Shown piece by piece: positions 37,196 through 48,650 of a stretch of 64,000 nt of DNA (its first letter is position 1; every line of letters starts with the position of its first letter). Position numbers and translations under genes: made by a program. The notes under the pieces were generated by a model. The model made no database searches, was not told the origin of the DNA, and saw only the letters and a program-made list of their open reading frames with translations. Source of the stretch: Riptortus pedestris (Eukaryota > Arthropoda > Insecta > Hemiptera > Alydidae); NCBI GenBank assembly GCA_019009955.1, contig CM032229.1, positions 80,368,501 through 80,432,500 of the forward strand, in the 5' to 3' direction.

Positions 37196-37920
37196 AAAGA
37201 TCGTGTAAATGCAATCGTGATAGGCAAATCGTTAAAAATTCACATCAAATGAATAATATGAATCCTAGAACAATAATCGTACAACTTTTAGGACTTAAAT
37301 TGAATAATTACTCATAAACTTCGAGTATAGAATAAATAGAGAGATTTGCCAGGTCCACTTCTCTAGGACCTCTAAATATGCTGAAGTAATGCTTTTAAAA
37401 GAGTTCTGTTGTATTTTTCTTATAGAGATAGTGAAGTAAATAAATGAAGAATTATATTATGAAAGAAGAATTAGAAGAAATAAAGAAGCGTTATATGATA
37501 TGGTCCTTTTGGGAAAGATGAGTGAAAATACATGATAACAATTTGGCTCTTTATGATAAGAAGCGAGGAAGGTGTAGATGGGCGAGAGATAAGAGACGAG
37601 TTGGGGGGGATTTGAGCGGGGCTATACCGTTTTAATGAGGAGGTCATGCGCAGAAAGAGGGGGGGCGCCCTCGCCAAGAGCCACCTCTACACTGTTTATA
37701 CCGCTCAAATCACACTATCCATATCACTCCTGTCAACACAGAGTCATACTCCAATATCTTATCAACAGGTCCGTAGCCAATTACTACATTAAAATTTCAT
37801 TATTTCCACTAATTGGGCCTCTCATTTGTGCAACTGAATATCCGCATTGGGACTCATATGGCCTCCAACAATGCTATTTACCCACTGAATCCCGTTATTC
37901 AGTGGTCTGAGTTCAGTGGG
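37196..37920. other. Unannotated stretch
   Basis: 37570-37700 is G-rich and less AT-rich than its surroundings. No recognisable coding similarity. Confidence 0.4.
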
Positions 37921-38013
37921 TCCCCTAAGGGAAATTAGCTATTGAGGTCGTACTCTCGACGCGATTTTCGAAAAATTTCTTCAAATGTCCATCGATCCTA
38001 CCCAGGAGATGAC

Positions 38014-38077
<64 letters not shown>

Positions 38078-38772
38078 CTGTTAAAGCTCTAGCTGTCGCA
38101 ATTTTTGTTTGATCGCTACCAAACTTCATATTTAATCGTTTTATGTAATAGAAAGATCAAGTTCGTTAATGGCTGAAATCGGACCAGTGGGAGAGGGGGT
38201 TTAGGGGGATTTTCGAAAATTCGAAATACCTCCATTATTATGCGTCGGATCGAAAAAGTGTGTGGAATCAAAAAATTAAATTTACTATAAATACTGTTAT
38301 ATACATTTATTCTCTATGTTGAATATTAACCAAGATATTTGCATTTTTCAGTTTTCAACCTTCAGAAAACCCCCACTTCTGCTCATGTTACATAAACAAC
38401 ACTTTGTTACATAATAAACCACTTTATTCGACGGTTAAATACCAAATATTGTTTTCAAGAGATCTTTATTATACGAGATACATGCAAATATGTTCTGGTG
38501 ACCCCCCCCCCCGTCTTAAGGTCTTGGACTACTGAAATTTGATTGATTGAGATAATAATTAACCTGCTTCATTATTAATTAAAGCAAATGTAGTAAATAG
38601 TTTTCAACAAAATTGATATGTTATATTTTTATATGTTGAAGTCATTGTTTTTCTTTCCATTTCAGACGCTTCCCATTTGTATTTATTTACTTAACATTGA
38701 CGTTACCAATATGTATATTTATCTTCACTTGGGAAATCTGCTTAGTTTACGCAGCCACTGCGTGTGGAACTT
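37921..38772 (+). mobile_element. HINE-like element, nearly full copy
   Basis: Lacks the first AGCAGATT but has TCCCCTAAGGGAAATTAGCT, the 5' block, a long AT tract (about 38016-38072), body, module-B tail, GGGAAATCTGCTTAGTTTAC and a hairpin damaged on one arm (GCAGCCACTGCGTGTGGAAC). Confidence 0.85.
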
Positions 38773-38940
38773 TTTAAATTATTTACTATACAGTTCATTT
38801 CCACCTTATTTCATAATAGGTATAGGAAGAATGTATTTGTTTCATGAAATAGACAAATGTTCATGTCTACGCTAATGACCTGCAGGGAATGTGTTTTTTA
38901 GAACAGCCCAAGAGTCCTGGGGTTTTAAACTAATACTAAT

Positions 38941-38983
38941 AAGGTCCGTCACTCAGGGGCTGCGTAAGCTAAGCAGATTTCCC
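38941..38983 (-). mobile_element. HINE-like element, isolated 3' terminus
   Basis: Only the terminal 43 bp survive: AAGGTCCGTCACTCAGGGGC, then TGCG, then AAGCAGATTTCCC. Confidence 0.75.
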
Positions 38984-39039
38984 GAGCTGACACATACAAT
39001 ATCTCTGGTTCTATTGTGGACAATTTTGTCACTTGTCCA

Positions 39040-39245
39040 AACTTACCAATGTTTGCTAGAATCTTTGTTTTCCTACAACGTTCCTCGTGCCAAATGACTC
39101 ATTTCTTCAAGCTTTTCCATTTATGCCAAAGGAAGGTAACCTGTAGACAAAATTCAACCTGTGAAACATTTTTTTTGACATCCAAGGCTTATAATTGGTA
39201 TTCACGACTTACAAGCCCTTACCTTTAACTTCCAAGATAAGTTGG
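39040..39245 (-). pseudogene. Possible Tc1-like transposase relic
   Basis: On the minus strand a broken frame reads YKPWMSKKMF-RLNFVYR and then HKWKSLKK-VIWHEE. This recalls the Tc1 region KPxISKKNxxxRLxFAxxH...W..VIWSDES around the first catalytic Asp. At least one frameshift and one stop are needed and no terminal repeats were found, so this is tentative. Confidence 0.3.
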
Positions 39246-39784
39246 TCTGTCCAAACGATCTTTTTCTCAGTTATGACCTAAATAAGCTTATTTAACAGAG
39301 GAATTTGAGTCAGTATTATTCATAAACATATATTTGGACGTCGTCAAATAATGTGTTGCATTATTGCCTTCTTCATTTGATTCACTGACTTTAATATTTT
39401 TATGGGATGACAACCCCTTTAAAATTATTTTATTGCCACTCATTTTGTAACGTAAGTAAAAAGAAATTATTCTTTGGTTGTAAAATAAACGAAATTTTTA
39501 AAATTTATTTTTTAAAAATGCAAGACAACTAAGTAAAAGAAGTATATTATTTATATAAATAAGAAACTTAAGTAATTTCAGATTAATCATACTTATTTTA
39601 AAATCTATTCAATTTATTTATAGTTCAATGAACTCAACAAGCAAACAAGTGGTTGAGCAAGTTGAGAGGTTTATATTGCTTAGCACTATCATATGCCTCC
39701 TTTCAATGGATATCAATTCATCCTGTTGAATAATTTATTTATTTAAATTCGATTCATAAATCATTAGTGATTGGCAAAAGAAAA

Positions 39785-39829
<45 letters not shown>

Positions 39830-40380
39830 CATGTGTCTTAAATTTACTAATAACTTAAAAAATGACCTGCTAATGTTCGAGCCCCCTAAATCAAGATTTA
39901 AGTCGTTCTTAGCGCTTTTTTGGAGATATTTATTCGATTTTTTTTATTTAAAATATTTTCCAACAGCACTAGAAGAACATTTTTTCGAAATCGCTAATGA
40001 ACATTACAAAAAAAAAAAGTAATAACTTAAAGAGAACGTAGCTTGCCATAATTACTCATGTGAAATGATCTAGATTGATTTTCAATTGAAGGTTATATAA
40101 TGAGGACACATTGGGCATATAATAGAAACAATCCGAAGGCAAGACATATAAATCTCTGATTCTAATATATGAGAGTGATGTCTAATTTGACTGTGACATT
40201 GGTTGAAGCCGGTTTCGGCTTGAGTGAAGGCCAGCCAACCATCAAGGCCGTATAACAGGTATTGCCCGTTTACAATCAATCAACAGTATTTTAAACCAAC
40301 CACTCAATACAACCATGAAGTATACTTCGTCTAATGAACTGCTTTATGAGGCCAAAAATTATGTAGTTTTTTTTTTTATT
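39246..40380. other. Unannotated stretch with an (AT)n tract
   Basis: (AT)n at about 39789-39828. An 83-codon frame over it is an artefact. The rest is featureless. Confidence 0.45.
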
Positions 40381-40650
40381 AGCAGATTTCTCTAAAGGTA
40401 AATCACTATTGAGGACGTACTCATGACGTGATTTTCGAAATTTTTCTTCTAATATCCATCGATTCTACCATTAAAAATTTTATATATATTTGTCTGCTAC
40501 CGCTCTAGCATTACATTCCAGACGCTTCCCTTTTGTATTTATTCACTTAATATTGACGGTGGTGTTGTGTTACAAGGTTGTAGATTTATCTATTGTTAAA
40601 CTTCAAGAGGGAAATCTGCTTGGTTTACGCATCTCCTGCCTGAAGGACCT
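40381..40650 (+). mobile_element. HINE-like element, 270-bp deletion derivative
   Basis: Has both termini: AGCAGATTTCTCTAAAGGTAAATC at the start; GGGAAATCTGCTTGGTTTAC and a damaged hairpin at the end. The 5' block jumps from CTGCTACCGCTCTAGCA straight to the tail (CATTCCAGACGCTTCCC), deleting most of the body. Confidence 0.85.
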
Positions 40651-40729
40651 TTATTTTTAACGCAGTAACTACAAGATATTTCACAACAAATAAGCTTGTT
40701 GAAATTAATTTTAGCGCTATCAATCATAC

Positions 40730-41063
40730 AAATAAACTGACACTTGAGCTATAAGCTCGACACGGGGCATGCGTTACGCGAAAATAAACTAGCAAGTATA
40801 AAGTAGAGTCTTGCCCTGGAATACTCCAACAAGCACAAAAAGAAGGGATGAAGTGATGATATAAAGCTTGAGAATTGGCCACAAATGACTCAAATGTACC
40901 TAATGACCTGCATTGCTTTTGGGTTAGAGCTGACACTTGAACACATCCTTAGAGAGTGCAAGATACAAGAGGACATAAAGTCCTTTGGGACCTCAGAAGT
41001 ACTGTGCGAAATATTATGGGATTATAGTGAATCTATAAAACAAAATTTTGTAATTTCTTATTA
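40730..41063 (+). pseudogene. Jockey-like LINE, C-terminal relic
   Basis: Broken frames encode RRDEVMI-SLRIGHK (about 40838-40882) and then, after a shift, LTLEHILRECKIQEDIKSFG and a C-terminal helix ending KQNFVISY with a stop at about 41063. This is the same domain as 8448-9160 and 60728-60953 but clearly diverged from both. Only the end of the element is present. Confidence 0.7.
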
Positions 41064-41396
41064 ATTACGGTCCTGGATATAGTAATATAAAAAGTGCTTC
41101 AACATTTGGGCACACTAGTCAATGAGATAAATATATAAAAATGAAATTATGTAGTAAGATACTTCTTTTTGTTTTTATATTTGCCACAGGATCATAAAAA
41201 AAGAGGAAAAGGGGTACTAGGATGCCTGAAGGGTAAAGAACGTGGGACGGATCTTCTATGAGAAGGACTCAAGAAAAACGATGAAAATGGAATCTTGAAC
41301 ACCAGCCACAAAAAACTCTCGCCAATTCAGTGCCTATAAACTATAAATAAAATGTTAAAAAACGCAAATTTAAGATTGTGATACTATTATTTTTAA

Positions 41397-41838
41397 AAAA
41401 GTCCGTCACGTAGGGGCTGCGAAAACTGAGCAGATTTCCCACGTGCTGGTATGAGACACTAGTGGATAATAACTCGCTTAATGATTGAATTAAGAGAAAC
41501 TGTATAGGACAGGTATTGCAGAACATAAATAGTTTAACAAGACTTGTTCTTTAACATTTTTCGATTCATCTCGTAGTATCTGAGATTTTTAATTTTTTGA
41601 AACTTCCCCCATCCCTAAACCCTGCCCCATTCCAGCCCGATTCCATTCACTAAGTAATATTGTATTTAGAGTTCAATGAAACAATTAAATATCGAGTGTG
41701 ATGCAGAACAAATTTAACATTTTCGAGGTAAGAACATAAAATCTTACACGATTACGTCAACAGACAACGTATTTGCGAGTACCGCACACATTAAGAGTTT
41801 AATGATAACAATATTTTTTATTCTCTGTGTTTTTAATC

Positions 41839-41901
<63 letters not shown>

Positions 41902-42009
41902 TTGAACGGAACTCATTTTCGTCATGCAGGTAGGCTAGATGGACATTTGTGGAAATATTTCAAAAATCCCGTTATGTGTACAGCCTCAATAGCTGATTTC
42001 TCTATTAAG
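41397..42009 (-). mobile_element. HINE-like element, 5' palindrome truncated
   Basis: The 3' terminus at 41397-41442 has a slightly damaged hairpin (GTAGGGGCTGCG). The AT tract is about 41845-41897 and the 5' block ends CAATAGCTGATTTCTC at about 42001, without the second half of the palindrome. Confidence 0.8.
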
Positions 42010-42285
42010 ACATTAAGAATTTAATGAAATGAACCCACCATTACTCGATCAGTTAGTCAACTTCTAGACGCTTAGTAGATATTTAAACCACAGATTCTCA
42101 CCCTTCTTGCCTTCTTTTAGCAAATACTTTTCTTTTCAGTGGGCTCTGCTGTTCTTCTTGGCTTTACCGACACATTTCATAAGGGCTACTGATGCTTCTT
42201 GTCACATGCTCCTCCGTAAGATCTTTGCTGTTATCTCTCGACTGTTTAGTTAAAGATATTATCTACACTCTTGTTATCCTTCTCT

Positions 42286-43990
42286 GGAAACCCCCCCCCA
42301 CAGCATATTTTAGCATTGATAAAGCAGCGGAATTCCGTGAAAAATTCCTGGTACCGGACTCGCAATCCTGCCCTACGTCCCGCCCTTAACTCCATGACTA
42401 CCCAGATCCGTACCCTGATGAGACAGTGGAAGACAGCCCAGTGGCACGAAACCCTCCGGCTAACACACGGGGATCACCGCAAGCTCTGGAAGCTGGTGAA
42501 GACCAAAATCGTTAAGAAACGTTCTGTTCTTCTCCAGTCTGACGGAGACTCTGTGATGAGACCCGTGGACCAGGCAGAGGCCCTGGCGGCACACATGTCG
42601 GCAGCGGCCCGAGCCCGGACCCGCGACAGCGAGGAGGCTCCCTCGTTGGATCATGTGAACAACTTTATGTTCACAACACCGAGGCAGCTCACTGCCATCT
42701 TGCGCCGGACCAAAGGGGGTAAATCCCCTGGTCAGGACAAGGTGCAGTACGTGCTACTGCGCCAACTTCCCCGTAAGTCTCTCTCCTATCTCACCCATCT
42801 CCTCAACTCCTGCCTCCGCCTCCGACATTTCCCCTCGCAATGGAAACATGCCATCATTGTTCCCCTCCTCAAACCCCGCAAGTCCGGTACCTCCCCTGAT
42901 GACTACCGACCCATTAGCCTCCTCTCACACATCTCCAAGGTATTGGAAAAGGTGGTCCACAGATACTTTGTAGATTTGTGTGAGGAGGTCTCCCTCCTTC
43001 CCAACGAACAATCCGGTTTCCGTCCCCGTCACTCCACTCTGCATCCTCAATACCGACTCCAATCCCTTGCCACCAATAATCTCCGCCGAAACATCGCTAC
43101 TGCCGTCATATCGATCGACTGTACGCAGGCCTTTGATTCCGTCGACCATGCCAAACTCCACCTCCTACACTTCCAAGGTCGGAGTGCCCCAGGGCTCCGT
43201 CCTATCACCATTCCTTTTCACGGCATATACGGCTCATGTCGTAGGTCGACGGTTTCACAGGACTGAGATAGCCGCGTACGCTGACGACATAGCGATTATC
43301 AGCAATTCCTTCAATCCCTCCCGCGCCTTGTCCCTAGCCCAATCCGCAGCCCAAGAAATCGCGAATGAACTCCTCACCCTCAACATCCACGTAAACCCGA
43401 CCAAGACCGATGCCCTCATCTTTTCCTACCATAAACGCACCCCCCTACCCGAATCCTTCCGCCTCAACGACACCACCATCAAAGTATCCGGGACTATATG
43501 TTACCTCGGCATCACCTTCGACCGCCACCTCTCCTTCTCAGCCCACCTCTCCAAACGTATCCCCTCCCTCCGCCATAAATTCCGGTCCCTCAACCACCTC
43601 CTCCTATCCCCGGTCCTTAGTCTACGCCTCAAACTCCTCATCCTCAAAGGTGTCATCCAGCCCGCCCTCCTCTATGGCTCCCCGCTCCTCCGTTTCCTGT
43701 ACAAAACATCCCTCAAAAACCTCCAGTCCTTCCAAAACGGCATCCTCCGCAAAATAGTAAGACACACCTCCCTTGAACGGAAGACTAACGACGAACTGTA
43801 CGACACCCTCAACCTCGAATCCATCGCCCAAACCATTTCCCGACGCCACATCAAATTCCTCGATTCCCTCCAACACCTAGAAAATCCCCTCTACAATTCC
43901 TTCCCCCCACCCCGGCAGCCGGTGCGTTGGCAAGACGCCGACATTGACGAGCCTCTTGTCGACGTCACTCAGGTCGTCGACCCCTTGTAA
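42286..43990 (+). pseudogene. Reverse transcriptase of the Jockey-like element
   Basis: The first frame (to about 43150) has the linker LIKQRNSVKNSWYRT, RT motifs GGKSPGQDKV, DDYRPISLLSHISKVLEKVV (about 42898), NEQSGFRPRHST and AFDSVDH, the first catalytic Asp. There a deletion of part of the palm shifts the frame. The second frame (about 43155-43990) continues VGVPQGSVLSPFLF, then AYADDIAII (catalytic Asp pair, about 43277), GTICYLGITFDRHL, the thumb-like region and a C-terminal tail to a TAA at 43988-43990. The residues normally between FDSVDH and GVPQGS are missing, so the enzyme cannot be functional. The long frames on the opposite strand and the Ser/Pro-rich frame here are shadows. Confidence 0.9.
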
Positions 43991-44522
43991 ACCCTAAATA
44001 AAGTGCGCCCCACATCGTCATTCACAATCCCCCTTTCTGCAGAGCTCAGGCCTAGTTTTAGGGTCTTCGGACACGTAGGTTAGTTTTAGGTTAATTGTTT
44101 TGTTTAGGTTAGGCATTTAGTATTAGGTTAGATTGTAGTTTTCTCCCTGAGCTCTGAAACACTCAGCACCCTAGGTTTAAGTTCTTTGGACGTTTTAGGC
44201 CCTCTTTACTCTTTTATCTTCTTATCTACTCTTCCTCTATCCCTTTCCTTTCTTATTTCGTTTTCTCCTATCCTTACAATCCCTCCCGGCAACTGCCCGT
44301 TGTCGGGCAACCTACCTACGAGTTACATTCACACCCTCAACAAGTCTACAGACCCCCCTTATAATGGAACTCTCAGTTCAGCAGGAGGGGAACTGTCCGT
44401 ACCACCTCGCATGGCTTGGCGGCCTGCGCAGTTGACGAGCCGTGGTATGAATATAAAAGGGCCTCAGATAAAAAAAAAAAAATAAAAAAAAAAAAAAAAA
44501 AAAAAATAAAATAAAAAAAAAG

Positions 44523-44546
<24 letters not shown>
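42286..44546 (+). mobile_element. Jockey-like non-LTR retrotransposon, 5'-truncated
   Basis: About 2.26 kb with markedly C-rich, less AT-rich composition than anything around it. It starts inside the coding region (endonuclease absent), includes a broken reverse transcriptase (next entry), a 3' untranslated region (43991-44466) and an impure A-tail (44467-44546). The tail abuts a 5'-truncated HINE-like fragment, so insertion into, or recombination with, that element occurred. No target duplication could be confirmed. Confidence 0.85.
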
Positions 44547-44554
<8 letters not shown>

Positions 44555-44828
44555 GGATCTAAAAATTGTATAGAACCAATATTATTGCAAATTAAATTTA
44601 CTATAAATATTGGTGTCTTATTTTTCTCTATCTTGAATATATACCAAGACATTTGCATTTTTATTAAGTGTGTGCGGATAACAGACGAGATGATCGAATA
44701 AGGTCGGTTCTATTCGTTTCTAGTTCGGCCATTTCCGTAACTGTTCGGCTCGCGTATGGAGATTTCTCTATTGTTTAACTTCACCTTGGAAATCTGCTTA
44801 GTTTTTGCAGCCCCTGCGTGACGGACTT
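44547..44828 (+). mobile_element. HINE-like element, 3' half (module-A tail)
   Basis: Begins GGGGGGGGATCTAAAAATTG, the middle of the body, directly after the LINE A-tail. It continues with TGTGTGCGGATAACAGACGA, TTCGGCCATTTCCGTAACTG, GGAAATCTGCTTAGTTTTTG and the hairpin, ending GACGGACTTTT. Confidence 0.85.
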
Positions 44829-45464
44829 TTGTTTCTAGGGTGCCCGTCATCACATGTCTTTCTCCCATAAAATAGCGAAGGTGCCATATTGGAATTAAGG
44901 GCTTTGTTTTAGCTTAATTTTTCCTCAATATTAAAATTTGAGCTACCCAACACGCGTTGATGAAAATGAGGTAGAAGGTGCACCTGAAGTGGGAAGTAAA
45001 GAAAAAAAACTTTGATGATGAAGAGAAAGGATTATAAGTCTAAGTTGTCTAAGGGCGGCTGGTGTATAAGGGAAGCGAGGGGCTGTGGTTAGAGCAAACT
45101 GAGGAGTCAATAGCCCCATGTCCTAATATTCACCCCCTTTCCCTCTCCAACCCCTCACTACAAGGGGGCTTCTCAGCTCTCTTTTTAGCCTTCATTCATC
45201 ACTCTCATTCACATTTTCCACATCTCTAAGATTGCTTTCTACATCCTAATCATCGCGTTTTTTAAGATATTCTTTTCAAGTAATGCTGTATGCTCCTAAA
45301 TGGAGATATACTGGATTAGCCATCTCGAAATGTCACAAGTCTGTTATACGTCCCAGCCAAAGAAAGAAAGATTTTTCATCCCTTCTGCTTTGATAGTTAT
45401 GTATTCATGAGTTTTTAAGACGGACGAGTCAAATCAATTTTTTTTCATGCAATGGCCCAAGAAT
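44829..45464. other. Unannotated stretch
   Basis: No gene or clear repeat seen. Confidence 0.4.
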
Positions 45465-45468
45465 TCTC

Positions 45469-45538
<70 letters not shown>

Positions 45539-45552
45539 CTCCTCCCTCTCAC
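45465..45552. repeat. (CT)n microsatellite
   Basis: Roughly 40 CT units with a few C insertions. All open frames over it, on both strands, are artefacts of the repeat. Confidence 0.95.
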
Positions 45553-45639
45553 ACACACTCTCTCAAGAGACTGGTTGGTATTTCCAACTAGCAGTCTGCA
45601 GAACCAACATATATCGCCAATCTTTCTCCGCTGTTGCTG

Positions 45640-45898
45640 CCAAGGAGTTTTAGCTTTACCTAAAGAAATTAAAGCATCATCATCATTCCGAAAGGCCTGC
45701 ATTAATCATTTTCTAACGGCCGAGAAGGGGATATGGAAAAACCATTTTTATATTAGTTTTAATTTTTTATGTGTCTCTTAATGTTTATGTCGTTCATGTT
45801 TTATTTTGTAAATAGTACAATAATTAACATGTATTACAATTGTCTGTAATAGAGGACCACTGCTCCTATGGCAATAAAACATCTATCTATCTATCTCA
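45640..45898 (+). pseudogene. CR1/L2-like LINE, C-terminus and (ATCT)n tail
   Basis: Encodes LPKEIKASSSFRKACINHFL, which fits the WNSLPxEIRxAxSxxxFKxxLKxxL motif at the C-terminus of CR1/L2/RTE-X-type reverse transcriptase proteins. A stop follows at about 45780, then a short untranslated region (CACTGCTCCTATGGCAATAA) and a (CATCTATCT)-type tail (45881-45897). Only the 3' end of the element is present. Confidence 0.65.
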
Positions 45899-47030
45899 CA
45901 CACAAACACAAAAGCACACACACAACAAAAGCATTATGCCAGACAATATTTGTCATTGTTGGAAATAAATTATTATGCTTCACTTGATGACAAGTATATA
46001 ATGTATTAAATTTTCAAGTCATATTTCCAGTCAAAATATGCAGTCTACAACCCAAATACTTTTAAACATCAGCGGGAAATCAAAGATCTTTTTCTTCAAC
46101 TGCAATTACCATTTACTGTTATTATATCAAATGTATCTAAAATCATGTTCATTACGTTATATCATTTGAAACAAAACTATTAATGTCCACTATAGGGTGT
46201 GCCTATAACATCATAAGCATATTGTGCCAATAATATTTTATTTAATTATACTTAATTTCTAATACAATCACTATTTAACCGGCCTATAATTCCTCAACTT
46301 GTTCAAGTATACATATTTTCCTTTTACATCAATGTTGTCTTAAATCAAGTAACAAATAACGTTCCGAGTAAACATAGATGACAGAATTAGTATTAATTTA
46401 TTTATGAACATGTGAGGTTAGAGGGAGGATATACATTCTAAGGTTTCTCAATGGCCTGACTTCATCACTATCTCCTTCTTCAAACTAACTCAATGAAACA
46501 TACCAAATATATATTAGTGGATTTACTGTATTTCATGTAGAGATGATGATGAGAGAAGATGATTAATTAAAAGAAAACAGGTAACATTTTGGAATGTACT
46601 CATCAAACAAGGGTTTCATAAACAGGTTATAATATAGGTCTTCCTTTATGAAGAGTGTGCAATGGTGAAATACTCGACTCCAAACTCAACAACGGTAGAA
46701 ACAAATATTCTGATTTTCCGCATATTTGCACCTCACACAGCCCCAATTAATTTGTATTAGAGTAAATTAATTGATTTTGAAGGATATCTCAATTAACTAT
46801 ATTATGATTTAGGTGGTGAACATTCAGAGAACAAAATGAGGAGAGAATATAGATTCTATCCTCCAAATTTAATCGTACTGTCATTCGTAAAACACATGTA
46901 AGAGACAAAAAAATGGCATTTATTTATTTTCCCTTAACGATTTATCATAAGTCCTTGTTCTCAAGACTAGCTAAGAAAATAGCAAATAAGTGTAAGCAGA
47001 CATTAGAGCATTGGTGTTTCTGTCCAATAG
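45899..47030. other. Unannotated AT-rich stretch
   Basis: No recognisable features. Confidence 0.45.
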
Positions 47031-48325
47031 TTAAGAATGCCTAGGCATGCATAAGAATATTGGTGTTTCTGTCAGCACGATAAGAGCCTCTGGCACACGT
47101 GTAGAACATTGCTGTTCCAGACAAATTGATAAGAACGTCTAGGCTGCAGGCATGTAGACCATTGGTATTTCTGTCAACTAGATAAGAACCTCTAGGCACA
47201 CACGTAGATCATTGGTGTTTCTGTCAAATAGATAAGAACGACTAGGCAAACATGGGAACATTGTTGTTTCTGTCATATTGTCAAGAACATCTATGCAGAC
47301 ATGTAAAACATTGGTGTTTCTGTCAAATAGATAAGAACGCCTAGACAAACATGGGAACTGGTTGTTTCTGTCAAATTGATAAGAACGCCTAGACAAACAT
47401 GGGAACTGGTTGTTTCTGTCAAATAGATAAGAACGCCTAGACAAACATGGGAACTGGTTGTTTCTGTCAAATTGATAAGAACGCCTAGACAAACATGGGA
47501 ACTGGTTGTTTCTGTCAAATAGATAAGAACGCCTAGACAAACATGGGAACTGGTTGTTTCTGTCAAATAGATAAGAACGCCTAGACAAACATGGGAACTG
47601 GTTGTTTCTGTCAAATTGATAAGAACGCCTAGACAAACATGGGAACTGGTTGTTTCTGTCAAATTGATAAGAACGCATAGACAAACATGGGAACTGGTTG
47701 TTTCTGTCAAATAGATAAGAACGCCTAGACAAACATGGGAACTGGTTGTTTCTGTCAAATTGATAAGAACGCCTAGACAAACATGGGAACTGGTTGTTTC
47801 TGTCAAATTGATAAGAACGCCTAGACAAACATGGGAACTGGTTGTTTCTGTCAAATTGATAAGAACGCCTAGACAAACATGGGAACTGGTTGTTTCTGTC
47901 AAATTGATAAGAACGCCTAGACAAACATGGGAACTGGTTGTTTCTGTCAAATAGATAAGAACGCCTAGACAAACATGGGAACTGGTTGTTTCTGTCAAAT
48001 TGATAAGAACGTCTAGGCTGGAGACATGTTGATCATTGGTGTTTCTGCCAACGAGATAAGAACGCCTAGGCAAACATGGGAACATTGTTGTTTCTGTCAT
48101 CTAGATAAGAACCTCTAGGCACACATGTAGATCATTGGTGTTTCTGCCAACGAGATAAGAACGCCTTGGCAAACATGGGAACATTGTTGTTTCTGTCATC
48201 TAGATAAGAACCTCTAGGCACACATGTAATTCATTGGTATTTCTGTCAAATAGATAAGAACGCCTAGGCAAACATGGGAACATTGTTGTTTCTGTCAAAT
48301 TGTGAAGAACGTCTAAGCAGTATGA
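47031..48325. repeat. Minisatellite, 48-bp units with diverged flanks
   Basis: Fourteen near-identical 48-bp units (47341-48000) share GGGAACTGGTTGTTTCTGTC and differ mainly at one site, CAAATTGAT versus CAAATAGAT. On each side lie more diverged units, about 48-50 bp long. On the right they alternate in pairs (TGGTGTTTCTGCCAACGAG / TTGTTGTTTCTGTCATCTAG) to form a roughly 100-bp period. As 48 is a multiple of three, long frames run through it on both strands; they are not genes. Confidence 0.95.
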
Positions 48326-48594
48326 GAACATTTTCTTCTTGTTTGCCTTGAAGATGTTTGGAGGGAAATTTTGGTGGATATGATGAGACATTGACGCCCA
48401 ACTGGCTATCTTATTATCATACAGGGAAGCAACAAAGCGAGCCGTGGTGAAAATAGCTGGATGCCCCTCCCTGAAGGAGGACTTGCGGAAGATGGGTTTC
48501 TGAATTGTAAGATAGTCTCTGAACATGCACAAAATGGTTTAAGATTTTGGCAGACGCCCACACAATACACACACAAACAAACACACACACACAC

Positions 48595-48596
<2 letters not shown>

Positions 48597-48649
<53 letters not shown>

Positions 48650-48650
48650 T
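48597..48650. repeat. (TA)n microsatellite
   Basis: Preceded by a (CA)-rich stretch at about 48560-48595. Not associated with HINE-like sequence, unlike most AT tracts here. Confidence 0.9.

Noticed and set aside
43410..43876. Ser/Pro-rich plus-strand frame and acidic minus-strand frames
   Set aside because: They are shadows of the reverse transcriptase frame in C-rich DNA.
45445..45781. Frames of 68 to 109 codons rich in Ser-Leu or Arg-Glu
   Set aside because: Generated by the (CT)n run. Only the part after 45640 matches a real LINE C-terminus.
47341..48000. CRISPR-like regular repeats
   Set aside because: Units are contiguous 48-bp tandem copies without variable spacers, in a eukaryotic sequence.
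47178..48100. Frames of 264 and 269 codons with 16-residue repeats, and an opposite-strand frame
   Set aside because: They are translations of the 48-bp minisatellite. The unit length is a multiple of three and lacks stops in several frames, and there is no gene context.
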